The notes under the pieces were generated by a model. That model was given only the letters and a program-made list of their open reading frames with translations. It was not told the origin of the DNA and ran no database searches. This document shows, piece after piece, positions 23,198-32,827 of a stretch of 32,827 nt of DNA; position 1 is the first letter of the stretch; each line of letters begins with the position of its first letter. Made by a program: the position numbers and the translations under genes. The stretch is from Clostridia bacterium (GTDB taxonomy: Bacteria; Bacillota; Clostridia; Christensenellales; Aristaeellaceae): NCBI GenBank assembly GCA_017471885.1, contig JAFURI010000061.1, positions 1 to 32,827 on the forward strand. Direction: 5' to 3'.

Positions 23198-24352
23198 TTA
23201 CAGCACAGGCTGTCCGTTCACGAACACCTGCTTCGCCCTGGCCTGAATTTCCTTCAGGGGATTGCCGCTGAACACGGCGATATCCGCATCCTTGCCCACT
23301 TCCAACGAACCCACACGGTCGGCGATGCCGGTCACCTTCGCAGGATTGATAGTCACGGCGCGCCATGCCGCATCCTCCGGCAGGCCTTCGCGGATGGCAA
23401 GGCCGGCGCACAGCGGCAGATAATGCAGCGGGATCACAGGCGCGTCGGTAATGATGCACACCTCCATGCCCGCATTGTACAATACGCCGGGCGTCTTGAA
23501 GGACTTCTCCGCAATCTCGATCTTGGTCTTGCTGCCCAGAGAGGGACCCACCAGCATGGGCTTGCCCGCGCGCTTGAGCTCATCCACGATCAGATGGCCC
23601 TCGGTGACGTGATCCAGCGTCACGTCCACGTCGTATTCCTTGGCGATTCGCAGCACGGTCAGGATATCATAGGCCTTGTGGGCATGGGCCTTCAGGGGAA
23701 TCTCCTTGCGGATTACGGGCAGCATGGGCTCCAGCTGGAAATCGAAGGGACGTGGCTTGCCCTCTTTCTCCGCCAGCTCGATATCAGCGGCGTACTTCTT
23801 CGCATTGGCGAGGGTCTTGCGCAGCAGCGCAGCCACGCCCATGCGGGTGACGGGCTCCTTGTGGCCCGCCTGACCATAGCAGCCCTTGGGATTCTCGCCA
23901 AAGGCCACCTTCATGGCGATAGGATCCTTGATGACCATATCATCCACGCACTTGCCGTGGAGCTTCATCGCGACGAATGTGCCGCCCACCACATTGGCGG
24001 AGCCGGGGCCGATGCAGGCCGTGGTAACGCCGCCGGCCAACGCGTTGGTAAAGCCTTCGTCCATGGGATTGATGCCGTCGATCCCGCGGATAGTGGGAGT
24101 CACGGGGTTCGACATTTCGTTGGTGTCGTTGCCTTCCCAGCGCATGGCTTCCTCATGGATGCCCAGATGGGTGTGGCCGTCCACAAAGCCAGGGGTGACC
24201 ATGCAGCCCGCCGCATCATAAACCTCGCAGCCTTCGGGCGCATCCACAGTCTCGCCCATGGCGACGATCTTTCCCTCGTCAATCAGGATCTGACCGCAGG
24301 GGATATCAGGGCTGGTAACAGGCTTCAGGTAACCATTCTTGATCAGCAGCAT
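23198..24352 (-). CDS. Amidohydrolase family protein (imidazolonepropionase/dihydroorotase-like)
   Basis: 384 residues. Metal-binding motifs of the superfamily are present: DGHTHLG with H60 and H62, further histidines in KAHAHKAYD and LDHVTEGH, and the catalytic aspartate in ITDAPVIP. The small beta-domain at both ends (GKIVAMGE and VGSLEVGKDADIAVFSG) is typical. It hydrolyses C-N bonds of a cyclic amide or related compound; the substrate is not predictable. Start ATG 24352 has AAAGGA 8 bases upstream; ATG 24361 is too close to that site. It lies 21 bases after metA and probably shares its transcript. Confidence 0.87.
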   Translation of the reverse strand: MLLIKNGYLKPVTSPDIPCGQILIDEGKIVAMGETVDAPEGCEVYDAAGCMVTPGFVDGHTHLGIHEEAMRWEGNDTNEMSNPVTPTIRGIDGINPMDEGFTNALAGGVTTACIGPGSANVVGGTFVAMKLHGKCVDDMVIKDPIAMKVAFGENPKGCYGQAGHKEPVTRMGVAALLRKTLANAKKYAADIELAEKEGKPRPFDFQLEPMLPVIRKEIPLKAHAHKAYDILTVLRIAKEYDVDVTLDHVTEGHLIVDELKRAGKPMLVGPSLGSKTKIEIAEKSFKTPGVLYNAGMEVCIITDAPVIPLHYLPLCAGLAIREGLPEDAAWRAVTINPAKVTGIADRVGSLEVGKDADIAVFSGNPLKEIQARAKQVFVNGQPVL

Positions 24353-24373
24353 GGTGTTCATCCTTTCTGTTTC

Positions 24374-25312
24374 TTATCGGGTCATGTACTTCTCATCGCC
24401 CACGTGCTCCAGATTGAAGGGCGTGGCCTGATAGACAAAGTAGTTGAGCCAGTTGGAGTACAGGAGGTTCGCGCCCGAGCGCCATGTGCACAGGGGACGG
24501 AGAGAATCATCGTCGTTGGGGAAATAGTTTTCCGGAACGTTTGGGTTGATGCCGGCCCGCTTGTCCCGCAGATATTCGCCCAGGAGAGTATCCGCGTCAT
24601 ACTCGCTGTGGCCGGTGATGAACACCTGCCGGCCTCCGTGGGTGGATACGGCATACACGCCGGCCCGGTCACTCTCGGCAAGGATCTTCAGCCGGGGCTC
24701 TGCAAGGATATCCGCCCTGTCCACGGTGGTGTAGCGGGAATGAGGCACGAAGAAATCGTCGTCAAAGCCGCGGAAGAGGATGCTTCCCTTATGCGTCACA
24801 CGATGATGGTACACGCCGGACAGCTTTTCCTTCAGAGGCTTCTTGGCAATGCCGTAGTGATAATACAGCCCCGCCTGCGCGCCCCAGCAGATGTGGAAGG
24901 TGCTGGTGACGTGGGTCTTGGACCACTCGAAGATTTCGCACAGCTCCTGCCAGTACTCCACCTCTTCAAACTCCATACGCTCCACCGGCGCGCCGGTAAT
25001 CACCATGCCGTCGAAGGTCTGCTCCTTCACCTGATCAAAGGTCTTGTAGAACGCCAGCATATGCTCCTGGGAAGTGTTGCGGCTGACGTGGCTCTCCACC
25101 ATCAGCAGTTCCATTTCCACCTGAAGGGGCGTGTTGCCCAGCAGCCTTGCCAGCTGGGTTTCCGTGGCGATCTTGGTGGGCATCAGGTTCAGCAGCAGAA
25201 TGCGCAGCGGACGGATATCCTGCGTCGTGGCGCGCTGATGCGTGATGACAAAGATATTTTCTCCCCGGAGGGTATCCGCCGCAGGCAGGTCGTTGGGAAT
25301 CTTGATCGGCAT
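24374..25312 (-). CDS. metAA: Homoserine O-acetyltransferase, MetA type
   Basis: 312 residues, MetA family. Nucleophile C142 in HICWGAQAG and the His/Glu pair in ITGHSEYD are in place. Residue 111, which sets the acyl donor in this family, is Glu ([12 protein letters not shown]), as in Bacillus-type enzymes that use acetyl-CoA; the E. coli succinyl enzyme has Gly there. The product, O-acetylhomoserine, feeds sulfhydrylation to homocysteine, the substrate of the MetH encoded upstream. Start ATG 25312 with AGGTGA 7 bases upstream. No SAM or T-box leader fits in the short upstream gap. Confidence 0.95.
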   Translation of the reverse strand: MPIKIPNDLPAADTLRGENIFVITHQRATTQDIRPLRILLLNLMPTKIATETQLARLLGNTPLQVEMELLMVESHVSRNTSQEHMLAFYKTFDQVKEQTFDGMVITGAPVERMEFEEVEYWQELCEIFEWSKTHVTSTFHICWGAQAGLYYHYGIAKKPLKEKLSGVYHHRVTHKGSILFRGFDDDFFVPHSRYTTVDRADILAEPRLKILAESDRAGVYAVSTHGGRQVFITGHSEYDADTLLGEYLRDKRAGINPNVPENYFPNDDDSLRPLCTWRSGANLLYSNWLNYFVYQATPFNLEHVGDEKYMTR

Positions 25313-25335
25313 GACTTGTTCACCTCAATAAAGTA

Positions 25336-25360
25336 CTTATATCATCCCGGAAGGCGTTTG

Positions 25361-25364
<4 letters not shown>
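25336..25364 (-). promoter_or_regulatory. Promoter of metA, overlapping the metH stop codon
   Basis: Minus-strand -35 TTGACA (25359-25364), 17-bp spacer, -10 TATAAG (25336-25341). The -35 shares bases with the TGA stop of metH (25361-25363). Gives metA its own transcription start inside the cluster. Confidence 0.8.
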
Positions 25365-27712
<2,348 letters not shown>

Positions 27713-27724
27713 AAGGCTTCTCCT

Positions 27725-28456
27725 TTACAGGCAGCAGTCAAGCAGATACAAAACCAGCAGATGTGCCGGATACAGTCCGTAACCAAGCCATGCATGCATG
27801 CGGATATCTCCGGGAAAGCGGCATACGATCAGCGGCACGGAAAGCGCCGCAAAGCACTGTACCCGCAGCCACGGGGAAAGGAGCGGCAGCAGCGCGCCCT
27901 TAAGGTGAATCCGCTGCCCGAAGATGAAGTTCAGCGGCATGGAATCCACACCCCAGAGCAAGCAGAACAGCGTCAGCCCGGCCGCAAGCGCGCCGCGGTT
28001 TCCCCGCAGTACATATATAAGCAGCACGAGCAGAATGCCGCGCACGTCGTAATCGCACTTCAGCAGATACGCCAGCACAAGCGCCAGCGCCGGCGCCCAC
28101 CAGCGGCTGAGGCCGCGATTCTCCCGTATCCCCCACAGTGCGCAAAGCGCGAGGCACAGCGTCAGCAGAATGTTGGGTTCCGTCCAATCCCGGCCCATGG
28201 CCAGCACATACAGCGGCTGAGATACAAGCCCCAGCAGCGCCATACGTCCCAGATACCTCGGCACGCTCCGGGTACGCTCAAAGCCTACCACAAGGCACCA
28301 CGCATACAACGGAAACGCCACCCGACCGATCAGCCTCAGCTCGATCACCCCGGGAAACAGCACCTGACCGGCGTGATCCGCCGCCATCAGCGCCAGCGCC
28401 GCAAGCTTCAGTACGCCTGTGGCCGTATTGCCTGCAACAGCTCTCCTGCCTTCCAT
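27725..28456 (-). CDS. TraX family membrane protein
   Basis: 243 residues with about eight hydrophobic segments. The opening LKLAALALMAADHAG and LIGRVAFPLYAWCLVVGFERT match the TraX family (named from F-pilin acetylation, but widespread in Bacillota chromosomes, where the role is unknown and probably acyl transfer). Start ATG 28456 has GGAAGG 6 bases upstream; the ATG at 28477 has no ribosome site. It is the first gene of the metH transcript; no functional link to methionine is evident. Confidence 0.82.
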   Translation of the reverse strand: MEGRRAVAGNTATGVLKLAALALMAADHAGQVLFPGVIELRLIGRVAFPLYAWCLVVGFERTRSVPRYLGRMALLGLVSQPLYVLAMGRDWTEPNILLTLCLALCALWGIRENRGLSRWWAPALALVLAYLLKCDYDVRGILLVLLIYVLRGNRGALAAGLTLFCLLWGVDSMPLNFIFGQRIHLKGALLPLLSPWLRVQCFAALSVPLIVCRFPGDIRMHAWLGYGLYPAHLLVLYLLDCCL

Positions 28457-28494
28457 TCCGCGCCTTCCCTTCCGCATGGTACAACTGAATAAAA

Positions 28495-28523
28495 ATTATA
28501 GCATATTGTGTCCGTCATCGCAA
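28495..28523 (-). promoter_or_regulatory. Promoter of the traX-like-metH operon
   Basis: Minus-strand TATAAT (28495-28500) with TGC directly before it (extended -10) and TTGCGA (28518-28523) as -35 at 17-bp spacing. Confidence 0.75.
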
Positions 28524-28639
28524 TAAAAAGCGAATTCATGCAGGGTTCAGGGGTATTTCATCCTTCCGTCACATTGCAGCGATATCATACAATCATGAAT
28601 CCATATCCTCATCAGCACCCACGAAAGGAGGCCGCAGCC

Positions 28640-28993
28640 ATGCGCCGCAGCATATACTTGTGCCTTGCGCTGATACTTGCGCTCTGTTTCGGCCTGTGCC
28701 TCCGTCCTACGGCTCCGCAGCAGGAGCCGGCCGCTTCCCCCGCCACCCGCAGCACGGAGCTGGGCATGGTGCTGCTGGATGAGGAAAACAGGGTGTTTGT
28801 GCTGGCGATCATCGACGACAGCCCCGCCTCCCATGCCGGAATCATGCCCGGGGACACCATCACGCAGCTGAACAGCCAGCATCTGACCAGCGTCCTCCAG
28901 CTGGAGGAAATGATCTCCCGCCGCGCCGGGCCCATGGATTTTCTACTGGAGCGGAACGGCGCGCCCGTGCGCATCATGCTGCCCCTGCGCTGA
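28640..28993 (+). CDS. Small membrane-anchored PDZ-domain protein
   Basis: 117 residues. The N-terminal hydrophobic segment (YLCLALILALCFGLCL) is a signal anchor or signal peptide, then a Pro/Ala-rich linker, then a single PDZ domain (FVLAIIDDSPASHAGIMPGD is its carboxylate-binding half) that reaches the C-terminus. No protease or other catalytic domain is attached. ATG 28640 is chosen for AAAGGAGG 8 bases upstream; the in-frame extension to 28508 runs through the divergent promoter. It could recruit a membrane protease or sense protein ends outside the cell (inference). It ends 9 bases before the promoter of the two-component system. Confidence 0.82.
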   Translation: MRRSIYLCLALILALCFGLCLRPTAPQQEPAASPATRSTELGMVLLDEENRVFVLAIIDDSPASHAGIMPGDTITQLNSQHLTSVLQLEEMISRRAGPMDFLLERNGAPVRIMLPLR

Positions 28994-29001
28994 TACAGTA
29001 C

Positions 29002-29030
29002 TTGCAAACCCGAACCCATTCCGCTATACT
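29002..29030 (+). promoter_or_regulatory. Promoter of the two-component system
   Basis: -35 TTGCAA (29002-29007), 17-bp spacer, -10 TATACT (29025-29030), giving a short leader of about 17 bases before the ATG. Confidence 0.8.
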
Positions 29031-29053
29031 GTTGCACATACGGAGGTGATTCC

Positions 29054-29725
29054 ATGACGCTGCTGGTGGTGGACGACGAAAGCAGAATCCGCGAATTGAT
29101 CCGCAAGTACGCCGTCTTTGAAGGCTATGAAGTGGAAGAAGCCGCAGACGGCATGGAGGCTGTGAATCTGTGCCGCAGGCGCGAATACGATCTGATCATC
29201 ATGGACGTAATGATGCCTGATCTGGACGGCTTTTCCGCCTGCCGGGAAATCCGCAAGAGCAGTCAGGTGCCCATGATCATGCTGTCCGCCCGCGGCGAGG
29301 AGTATGACCGCATCCACGGCTTCGAGCTGGGTGTGGACGACTATGTGGTGAAGCCCTTCTCTCCCCGCGAGCTGATGATGCGGGTGGGCGCGATCCTCAA
29401 GCGCAGCGGCCGCAGGCAGGAGCGTCAGAGCGAGGTGGTCGTGGTAGGCGACCTGACGGTGGACTTTACCGCACGGATTGTGACGCTGGGCGGCGAAACA
29501 CTGGAGCTTTCCCCGAAGGAATACGACCTGCTGTTCTTCATGGTGCGCAACCGGGGTATTGCCCTTACCCGTGAAAAGCTGATTGCCGAGGTCTGGGGCT
29601 ACGATTTCTTCGGCGACGACCGTACGCTGGATACGCACATCAAGCTGCTCCGCCGCCGCCTTGGGCCCATGGCTGACCGTATTACCACGCTGCGAGGGGT
29701 GGGATACCGCTTTGAAAAGGAATAA
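29054..29725 (+). CDS. OmpR/PhoB-type response regulator
   Basis: 223 residues. The receiver domain has acidic D7-D8, phosphoacceptor D51 in IIMDVMMPDLDG, the switch Ser in MLSARGEEYD and the Lys in YVVKPFSP. The C-terminal winged helix contains LELSPKEYDLLFF, TREKLIAEVWGYDF and DTHIKLLRRRL, ending with RGVGYRFE. It binds DNA after phosphorylation by the kinase encoded next, whose start overlaps by 14 bases. GGAGGTGA precedes ATG 29054. Regulon unknown. Confidence 0.95.
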   Translation: MTLLVVDDESRIRELIRKYAVFEGYEVEEAADGMEAVNLCRRREYDLIIMDVMMPDLDGFSACREIRKSSQVPMIMLSARGEEYDRIHGFELGVDDYVVKPFSPRELMMRVGAILKRSGRRQERQSEVVVVGDLTVDFTARIVTLGGETLELSPKEYDLLFFMVRNRGIALTREKLIAEVWGYDFFGDDRTLDTHIKLLRRRLGPMADRITTLRGVGYRFEKE

Positions 29726-31202
29726 AGAACAGACTGCTATACGCCGGAGCGGAGGCATCAGGAACCGCGTCATGCTGTACCTGGTGCTTTTCGTTGCGTT
29801 TGTAATCGGTCTTTTGTGGCTTTTCCAGATCGTCTGGCTGGATGATTTCTACCGCATGCACAAGGAGCGGCAGGTCACCGGCGCTGCGGAGGCTATCGTC
29901 TCCAACATCGATAACGAGGATCTCCAGCTGCTGGCCGACCGGCTGGCTGCCCAGCATGACATGTGCATCCTCCTGCTGGACGAAAACCTGAAGCCCGTCA
30001 TCTCCAGCGACGACATCCGCTTCTGCCTGATCCACCGCATGTCCACCCGGGATCTGAGGTGGTGGTGCGAAAAGGCGCCGGAAAACGGCTCTGCGCTGCT
30101 GGAACGCTTCAGCATGCAGCCCTACCGCATCGACCGCTACAGCCAGCGCAATTTCCGGGGCGCGGTACCGGTGGCGGACAACAGCCAGACTCAAAATCTG
30201 CTGTGCGCACAGCGGGTAATCCTGCCCTCCGGCCAGACCGGTTATCTGCTGCTGAACACCCAGATCACGCCCCTCAACGCCACGGTCACCACGCTCCGTA
30301 CCCAGCTGTTCATGATCACCGTGGTGGTGCTTCTGGCCGCCATGCTGCTCTCTGCGCTGATCTCCCGCCGCGTATCCCGGCCCATCATCCTGATCAGTCA
30401 AGCCGCGCAGGGGCTTGCCCAGAGCCGGTATGCTCCGCCCGCACTCCGGGGAAGCTACCGGGAAATCGACGAGTTGAACAGCACGCTGACACAGGCCGCA
30501 GAGGAGCTGAATCAGGTGGAGCATCTGCAGCACGAGCTGATCGCCAACATCAGCCATGATCTGCGCACGCCCCTGACCATGATCGGCGGTTATGCCGAGG
30601 CCATGCGGGACATTCCGGATGAAAACACGCCGGATAACATGCAGATCATCATTGACGAAACCGCCCGCCTCTCCACGCTGGTGAACGAAATTCTGGACTT
30701 CAGCCGGCTGCAGACAGGCTCCCTGACCATGGAGCCCGCCGTCTTCTGCCTGACGGATACCGTCCGCGCCATTGTGGAGCGCGTCAGCAAGCTGACCGGC
30801 AAGGACGGCTATGTGATCCGCTTCGACCCGGAAGACGTGCTGCACGTCACCGCCGACGAAAATCGCATCGCGCAGGTCGTGTACAATCTGCTGGGCAACG
30901 CGCTGACCTATACCGGCGAGGACAAAACCGTCACCCTGACCCAGCAGCCTGCGGAGGGGCGCGTCCGTCTCAGCATTCGCGACACCGGCAAGGGCATCAG
31001 CCCCGAGGAGCTGCCGCTAATCTGGAACCGCTACTACCGCACCAAGGAAAGTCACCGCAGGGCTGTCATCGGCAGCGGCATCGGGTTGAGCATTGTCCGC
31101 AGCATTCTTGAGCAGCACAACGCGCCCTTCGGCGTGGACAGCGGCGCAGAGGGTACGACGTTCTGGTTTGAGCTTCCCCTCTCGGATGAAAAAGACGCAT
31201 AA
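29712..31202 (+). CDS. Sensor histidine kinase of the two-component system
   Basis: About 496 residues. The first membrane helix (MLYLVLFVAFVIGLLWLF) is followed by an extracellular sensor of about 160 residues, the second helix (FMITVVVLLAAMLLSALI), a HAMP segment (RRVSRPIILISQAAQGLA), the H-box ANISHDLRTPLTMIGGYAEA with H282, and an HATPase domain with NLLGNALTYTG, DTGKGIS and GSGIGLSIV. The start is uncertain: TTG 29712, behind a G-rich site, keeps a basic cytoplasmic N-terminus, while ATG 29772 would begin right at the helix. The sensor has several Cys and Trp but no recognised ligand domain. Confidence 0.92.
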   Translation: MKRNKEQTAIRRSGGIRNRVMLYLVLFVAFVIGLLWLFQIVWLDDFYRMHKERQVTGAAEAIVSNIDNEDLQLLADRLAAQHDMCILLLDENLKPVISSDDIRFCLIHRMSTRDLRWWCEKAPENGSALLERFSMQPYRIDRYSQRNFRGAVPVADNSQTQNLLCAQRVILPSGQTGYLLLNTQITPLNATVTTLRTQLFMITVVVLLAAMLLSALISRRVSRPIILISQAAQGLAQSRYAPPALRGSYREIDELNSTLTQAAEELNQVEHLQHELIANISHDLRTPLTMIGGYAEAMRDIPDENTPDNMQIIIDETARLSTLVNEILDFSRLQTGSLTMEPAVFCLTDTVRAIVERVSKLTGKDGYVIRFDPEDVLHVTADENRIAQVVYNLLGNALTYTGEDKTVTLTQQPAEGRVRLSIRDTGKGISPEELPLIWNRYYRTKESHRRAVIGSGIGLSIVRSILEQHNAPFGVDSGAEGTTFWFELPLSDEKDA

Positions 31203-31203
31203 A

Positions 31204-31250
31204 GGCAAAGCAGCGCCTCCGGATTTTTTCCGGAGGCGCTTTCACTTGCC
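31204..31250. terminator. Bidirectional terminator between the histidine kinase and lipoprotein genes
   Basis: Perfect 12-bp stem (31212-31223 with 31229-31240), T5 loop, flanked by an imperfect outer GGCAA/TTGCC pairing. Only short T-tails on either strand. Confidence 0.75.
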
Positions 31251-31252
31251 GT

Positions 31253-31867
31253 TTACTTCAGTCCTGCCAGATGCCGGATCACAGCTTTGGCATTTTCCAC
31301 ATTGGGCGTACCCTGCACCACATATACGCCCAGATCCTTTGCCGTCACAAGCTTTTCCAGAGCTTTACACCCGGAAAGATCTATGCCGCAGGGCACGCTT
31401 GTTTCGCCGGTAGGATTGCCGTTTTCATCGGTCATGCCCACGCCTGTGCCGCTCACCCCCATCTCCGCCAGCTCTGCATCTGTAAACAGCTGGCTCAGAG
31501 GAATGTAGGCTTCGCCGTTGTCGCCATAGCGGCGGGCGTCGTCCGACTTACAAATCAGTATCTCCACCTCTTTTGATGAGAACATGCCGCCCATCTGGGC
31601 CACACCTGCCATCGTTCCGTAGGGATCCTTCTCCGGATCGCCGGTGGATACCGCCGCAACGTTCAGCTTTGCATCGGCTGTGTTCAGCTCCGGCAGCGCG
31701 TCCGCAATACTCTTCTCCAGTGCATCCTCTGCGCCGTCAGCGACATAGGGCAGGGCAAGCACCACCCGCACGGAGGTTTTTCCGCTCTGCTGCGCTCCGC
31801 CGCCGGAGCAGCCGGTCAGCAGCAGCAATACCAGCGCCAACGTCAGCGCAAAACCGCGTTTCTTCAT
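31253..31867 (-). CDS. Small lipoprotein, unknown function
   Basis: 204 residues. A basic N-terminus, a hydrophobic core and the lipobox LLTGC (Cys near residue 20) predict a lipid anchor on the outer face of the membrane, followed by a Gly/Ser linker. The remaining 175 residues start with a strand (VRVVLALPYVADG) and contain LNVAAVSTGDPEKDPYG and VEILICKSDDARR, suggestive of an alpha/beta fold like one lobe of a binding protein. I do not recognise the family. It follows ftsH by 17 bases and probably shares its mRNA. Confidence 0.82.
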   Translation of the reverse strand: MKKRGFALTLALVLLLLTGCSGGGAQQSGKTSVRVVLALPYVADGAEDALEKSIADALPELNTADAKLNVAAVSTGDPEKDPYGTMAGVAQMGGMFSSKEVEILICKSDDARRYGDNGEAYIPLSQLFTDAELAEMGVSGTGVGMTDENGNPTGETSVPCGIDLSGCKALEKLVTAKDLGVYVVQGTPNVENAKAVIRHLAGLK

Positions 31868-31884
31868 TTGCCTTACGTCCTTTC

Positions 31885-32827
31885 TTACTCCCGGTTCAGG
31901 ATATCCATAAACTCGTCGCCGGTGATGGTCTCCCGCTCGTACAGATAGCGGGCCAGCTCGTCCAGCTTCTGCCTGTTCTCGCGAAGGATCTTCTCTGCGC
32001 GCTCATACTGCGCCTGAACCTTCTCCACCACCATGGCGTCAATCTTCGCCTGCGTCTGTGCGGAGCAGGCCAGCGAGGTATCGCCGCCCAGATACGCATT
32101 CTCCACCGTTTCCAGCGCCACCATGCCGAACTCGCCCATGCCGTATCGGGTGATCATGGCCCGGGCCAGCTTTGTAGCCTGCTCGATATCGTTGCTTGCG
32201 CCGGTAGTCACGGAGCCGAAGGCGATCTGTTCCGCCGCCCGGCCGCCGGTCAGCGTGGCGATCTTGTTGTCCAGCTCCTCCTGCGTCATCAGGTAATGAT
32301 TACCCTCCTCCACCTGCATGGTGTAGCCCAATGCACCGGAGGTACGGGGCACGATGGTAATCTTCTGCACCGGGGCGGAATGCGTCTGCTTCGCCGCCAC
32401 CAGCGCATGGCCGATCTCGTGATAGGCCACGATGCACTTTTCCTTGTCGGTGAGGATGGCGTTCTTCTTCTGATAACCGGCGATGACCACCTCGATGCTT
32501 TCCTCAAGGTCCGCCTGATTGGCGCAGCTGCGTCCGCTGCGTACGGCACGCAGAGCCGCCTCGTTGACGATATTCGCCAGCTCCGCGCCGGAAGCACCGG
32601 AAGCCATGCGGGCCACACGGTTGAAATCCACATTCTCAGCGATGCGGATCTTCTTCGCGTGCACCTTCAGGATCTCCTCGCGGCCCTTGAGATCAGGCAG
32701 CTCCACCGGCACGCGCCTGTCGAAGCGGCCGGGACGGGTCAGCGCCGCGTCCAGCGAATCAGGCCGGTTGGTAGCCGCGAGGATGATCACACCGTTGTTT
32801 CCCTCGAAGCCGTCCATCTCCGTCAGC
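31885..32827 (-). CDS. ftsH: ATP-dependent zinc metalloprotease FtsH, C-terminal part
   Basis: 314 residues are visible; the N-terminus lies beyond the window end, as the frame is open to 32827. The second region of homology of AAA ATPases is seen in [20 protein letters not shown]. Then comes the AAA lid, and the peptidase domain with the zinc motif [10 protein letters not shown] (HExxH); the third zinc ligand is probably the Asp in [13 protein letters not shown]. The conserved LGYTMQVEE and [13 protein letters not shown] segments confirm FtsH. It degrades membrane and regulatory proteins in hexameric form. A small lipoprotein gene follows in the operon. Confidence 0.95.
   Translation of the reverse strand, partial: LTEMDGFEGNNGVIILAATNRPDSLDAALTRPGRFDRRVPVELPDLKGREEILKVHAKKIRIAENVDFNRVARMASGASGAELANIVNEAALRAVRSGRSCANQADLEESIEVVIAGYQKKNAILTDKEKCIVAYHEIGHALVAAKQTHSAPVQKITIVPRTSGALGYTMQVEEGNHYLMTQEELDNKIATLTGGRAAEQIAFGSVTTGASNDIEQATKLARAMITRYGMGEFGMVALETVENAYLGGDTSLACSAQTQAKIDAMVVEKVQAQYERAEKILRENRQKLDELARYLYERETITGDEFMDILNRE

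Noticed and set aside
25313-25360. SAM riboswitch or T-box in front of metA
   Set aside because: The gap is only 48 bases and is filled by promoter and ribosome site, with no aptamer motif.
27725-28456. TraX-like gene as a sign of a conjugative element
   Set aside because: TraX-family proteins are common chromosomal membrane proteins in Bacillota; no transfer, relaxase or integrase gene is nearby.

Overview
The window (about 32.8 kb, GC-rich, both ends cut inside genes) reads as ordinary chromosome of a Gram-positive anaerobe of the Bacillota, most likely class Clostridia and gut-associated. The grounds are: PBP2, MinD and RodA genes in a row; an FMN riboswitch in front of a RibU-type ECF component; B12-dependent methionine synthase without its reactivation domain; a ferredoxin-type aldo/keto reductase; an acetyl-type MetA; lipoprotein and ABC export genes of Gram-positive type; strong AGGAGG ribosome sites; and no outer-membrane genes. 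The exact family cannot be fixed from this sequence. No phage, transposon, CRISPR array, defence island or plasmid gene was seen. No gene-free stretch exceeds about 215 bases.

Layout. 1-3165 (+): end of PBP2, then MinD and RodA (cell elongation and division-site placement). 3213-6575 (-): permease, ATPase and adaptor of a MacAB/YknXYZ-type exporter, with an inverted repeat over its promoter. 6694-7686 (-): Asp-box beta-propeller protein. 7796-7869 (-): tRNA-Pro(GGG). 8047-9174 (+): aldo/keto reductase with ferredoxin-like tail. 9220-9456 (-): small Cys-rich membrane protein. 9562-11325 (-): oligoendopeptidase F. 11514-12828 (+): MarR regulator overlapping a DegV fatty-acid-binding protein, with two palindromic operators around a consensus promoter. 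12877-13794 (-) and 13846-15213 (+): divergent 2-hydroxyacid dehydrogenase and a DAO-Rieske oxidoreductase.

15244-17704 (-): FMN riboswitch, ribU, tsaE, tsaB, rimI as one tight transcription unit, so a riboflavin-sensing leader stands in front of tRNA t6A genes. 17712-20536 (-): solute-binding protein and galactokinase. 20751-23147 (+): class A PBP. 23198-28456 (-): TraX-like membrane protein, MetH, MetA (acetyl type), amidohydrolase, that is, methionine synthesis with flanking genes. 28640-28993 (+): tiny membrane-anchored PDZ protein. 29054-31202 (+): OmpR-type two-component system. 31253-32827 (-): FtsH (cut by the window end) and a small lipoprotein.

Most genes are housekeeping. I did not find a clear new multi-gene system. 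The most interesting points are regulatory: the MarR-DegV operator pair; the ribU promoter whose -10 box lies in the loop of the upstream galK terminator; the FMN riboswitch leading into t6A genes; a very stable cUNCGg hairpin between PBP2 and MinD; and an insertion of about 100 residues in the PBP2 catalytic domain.
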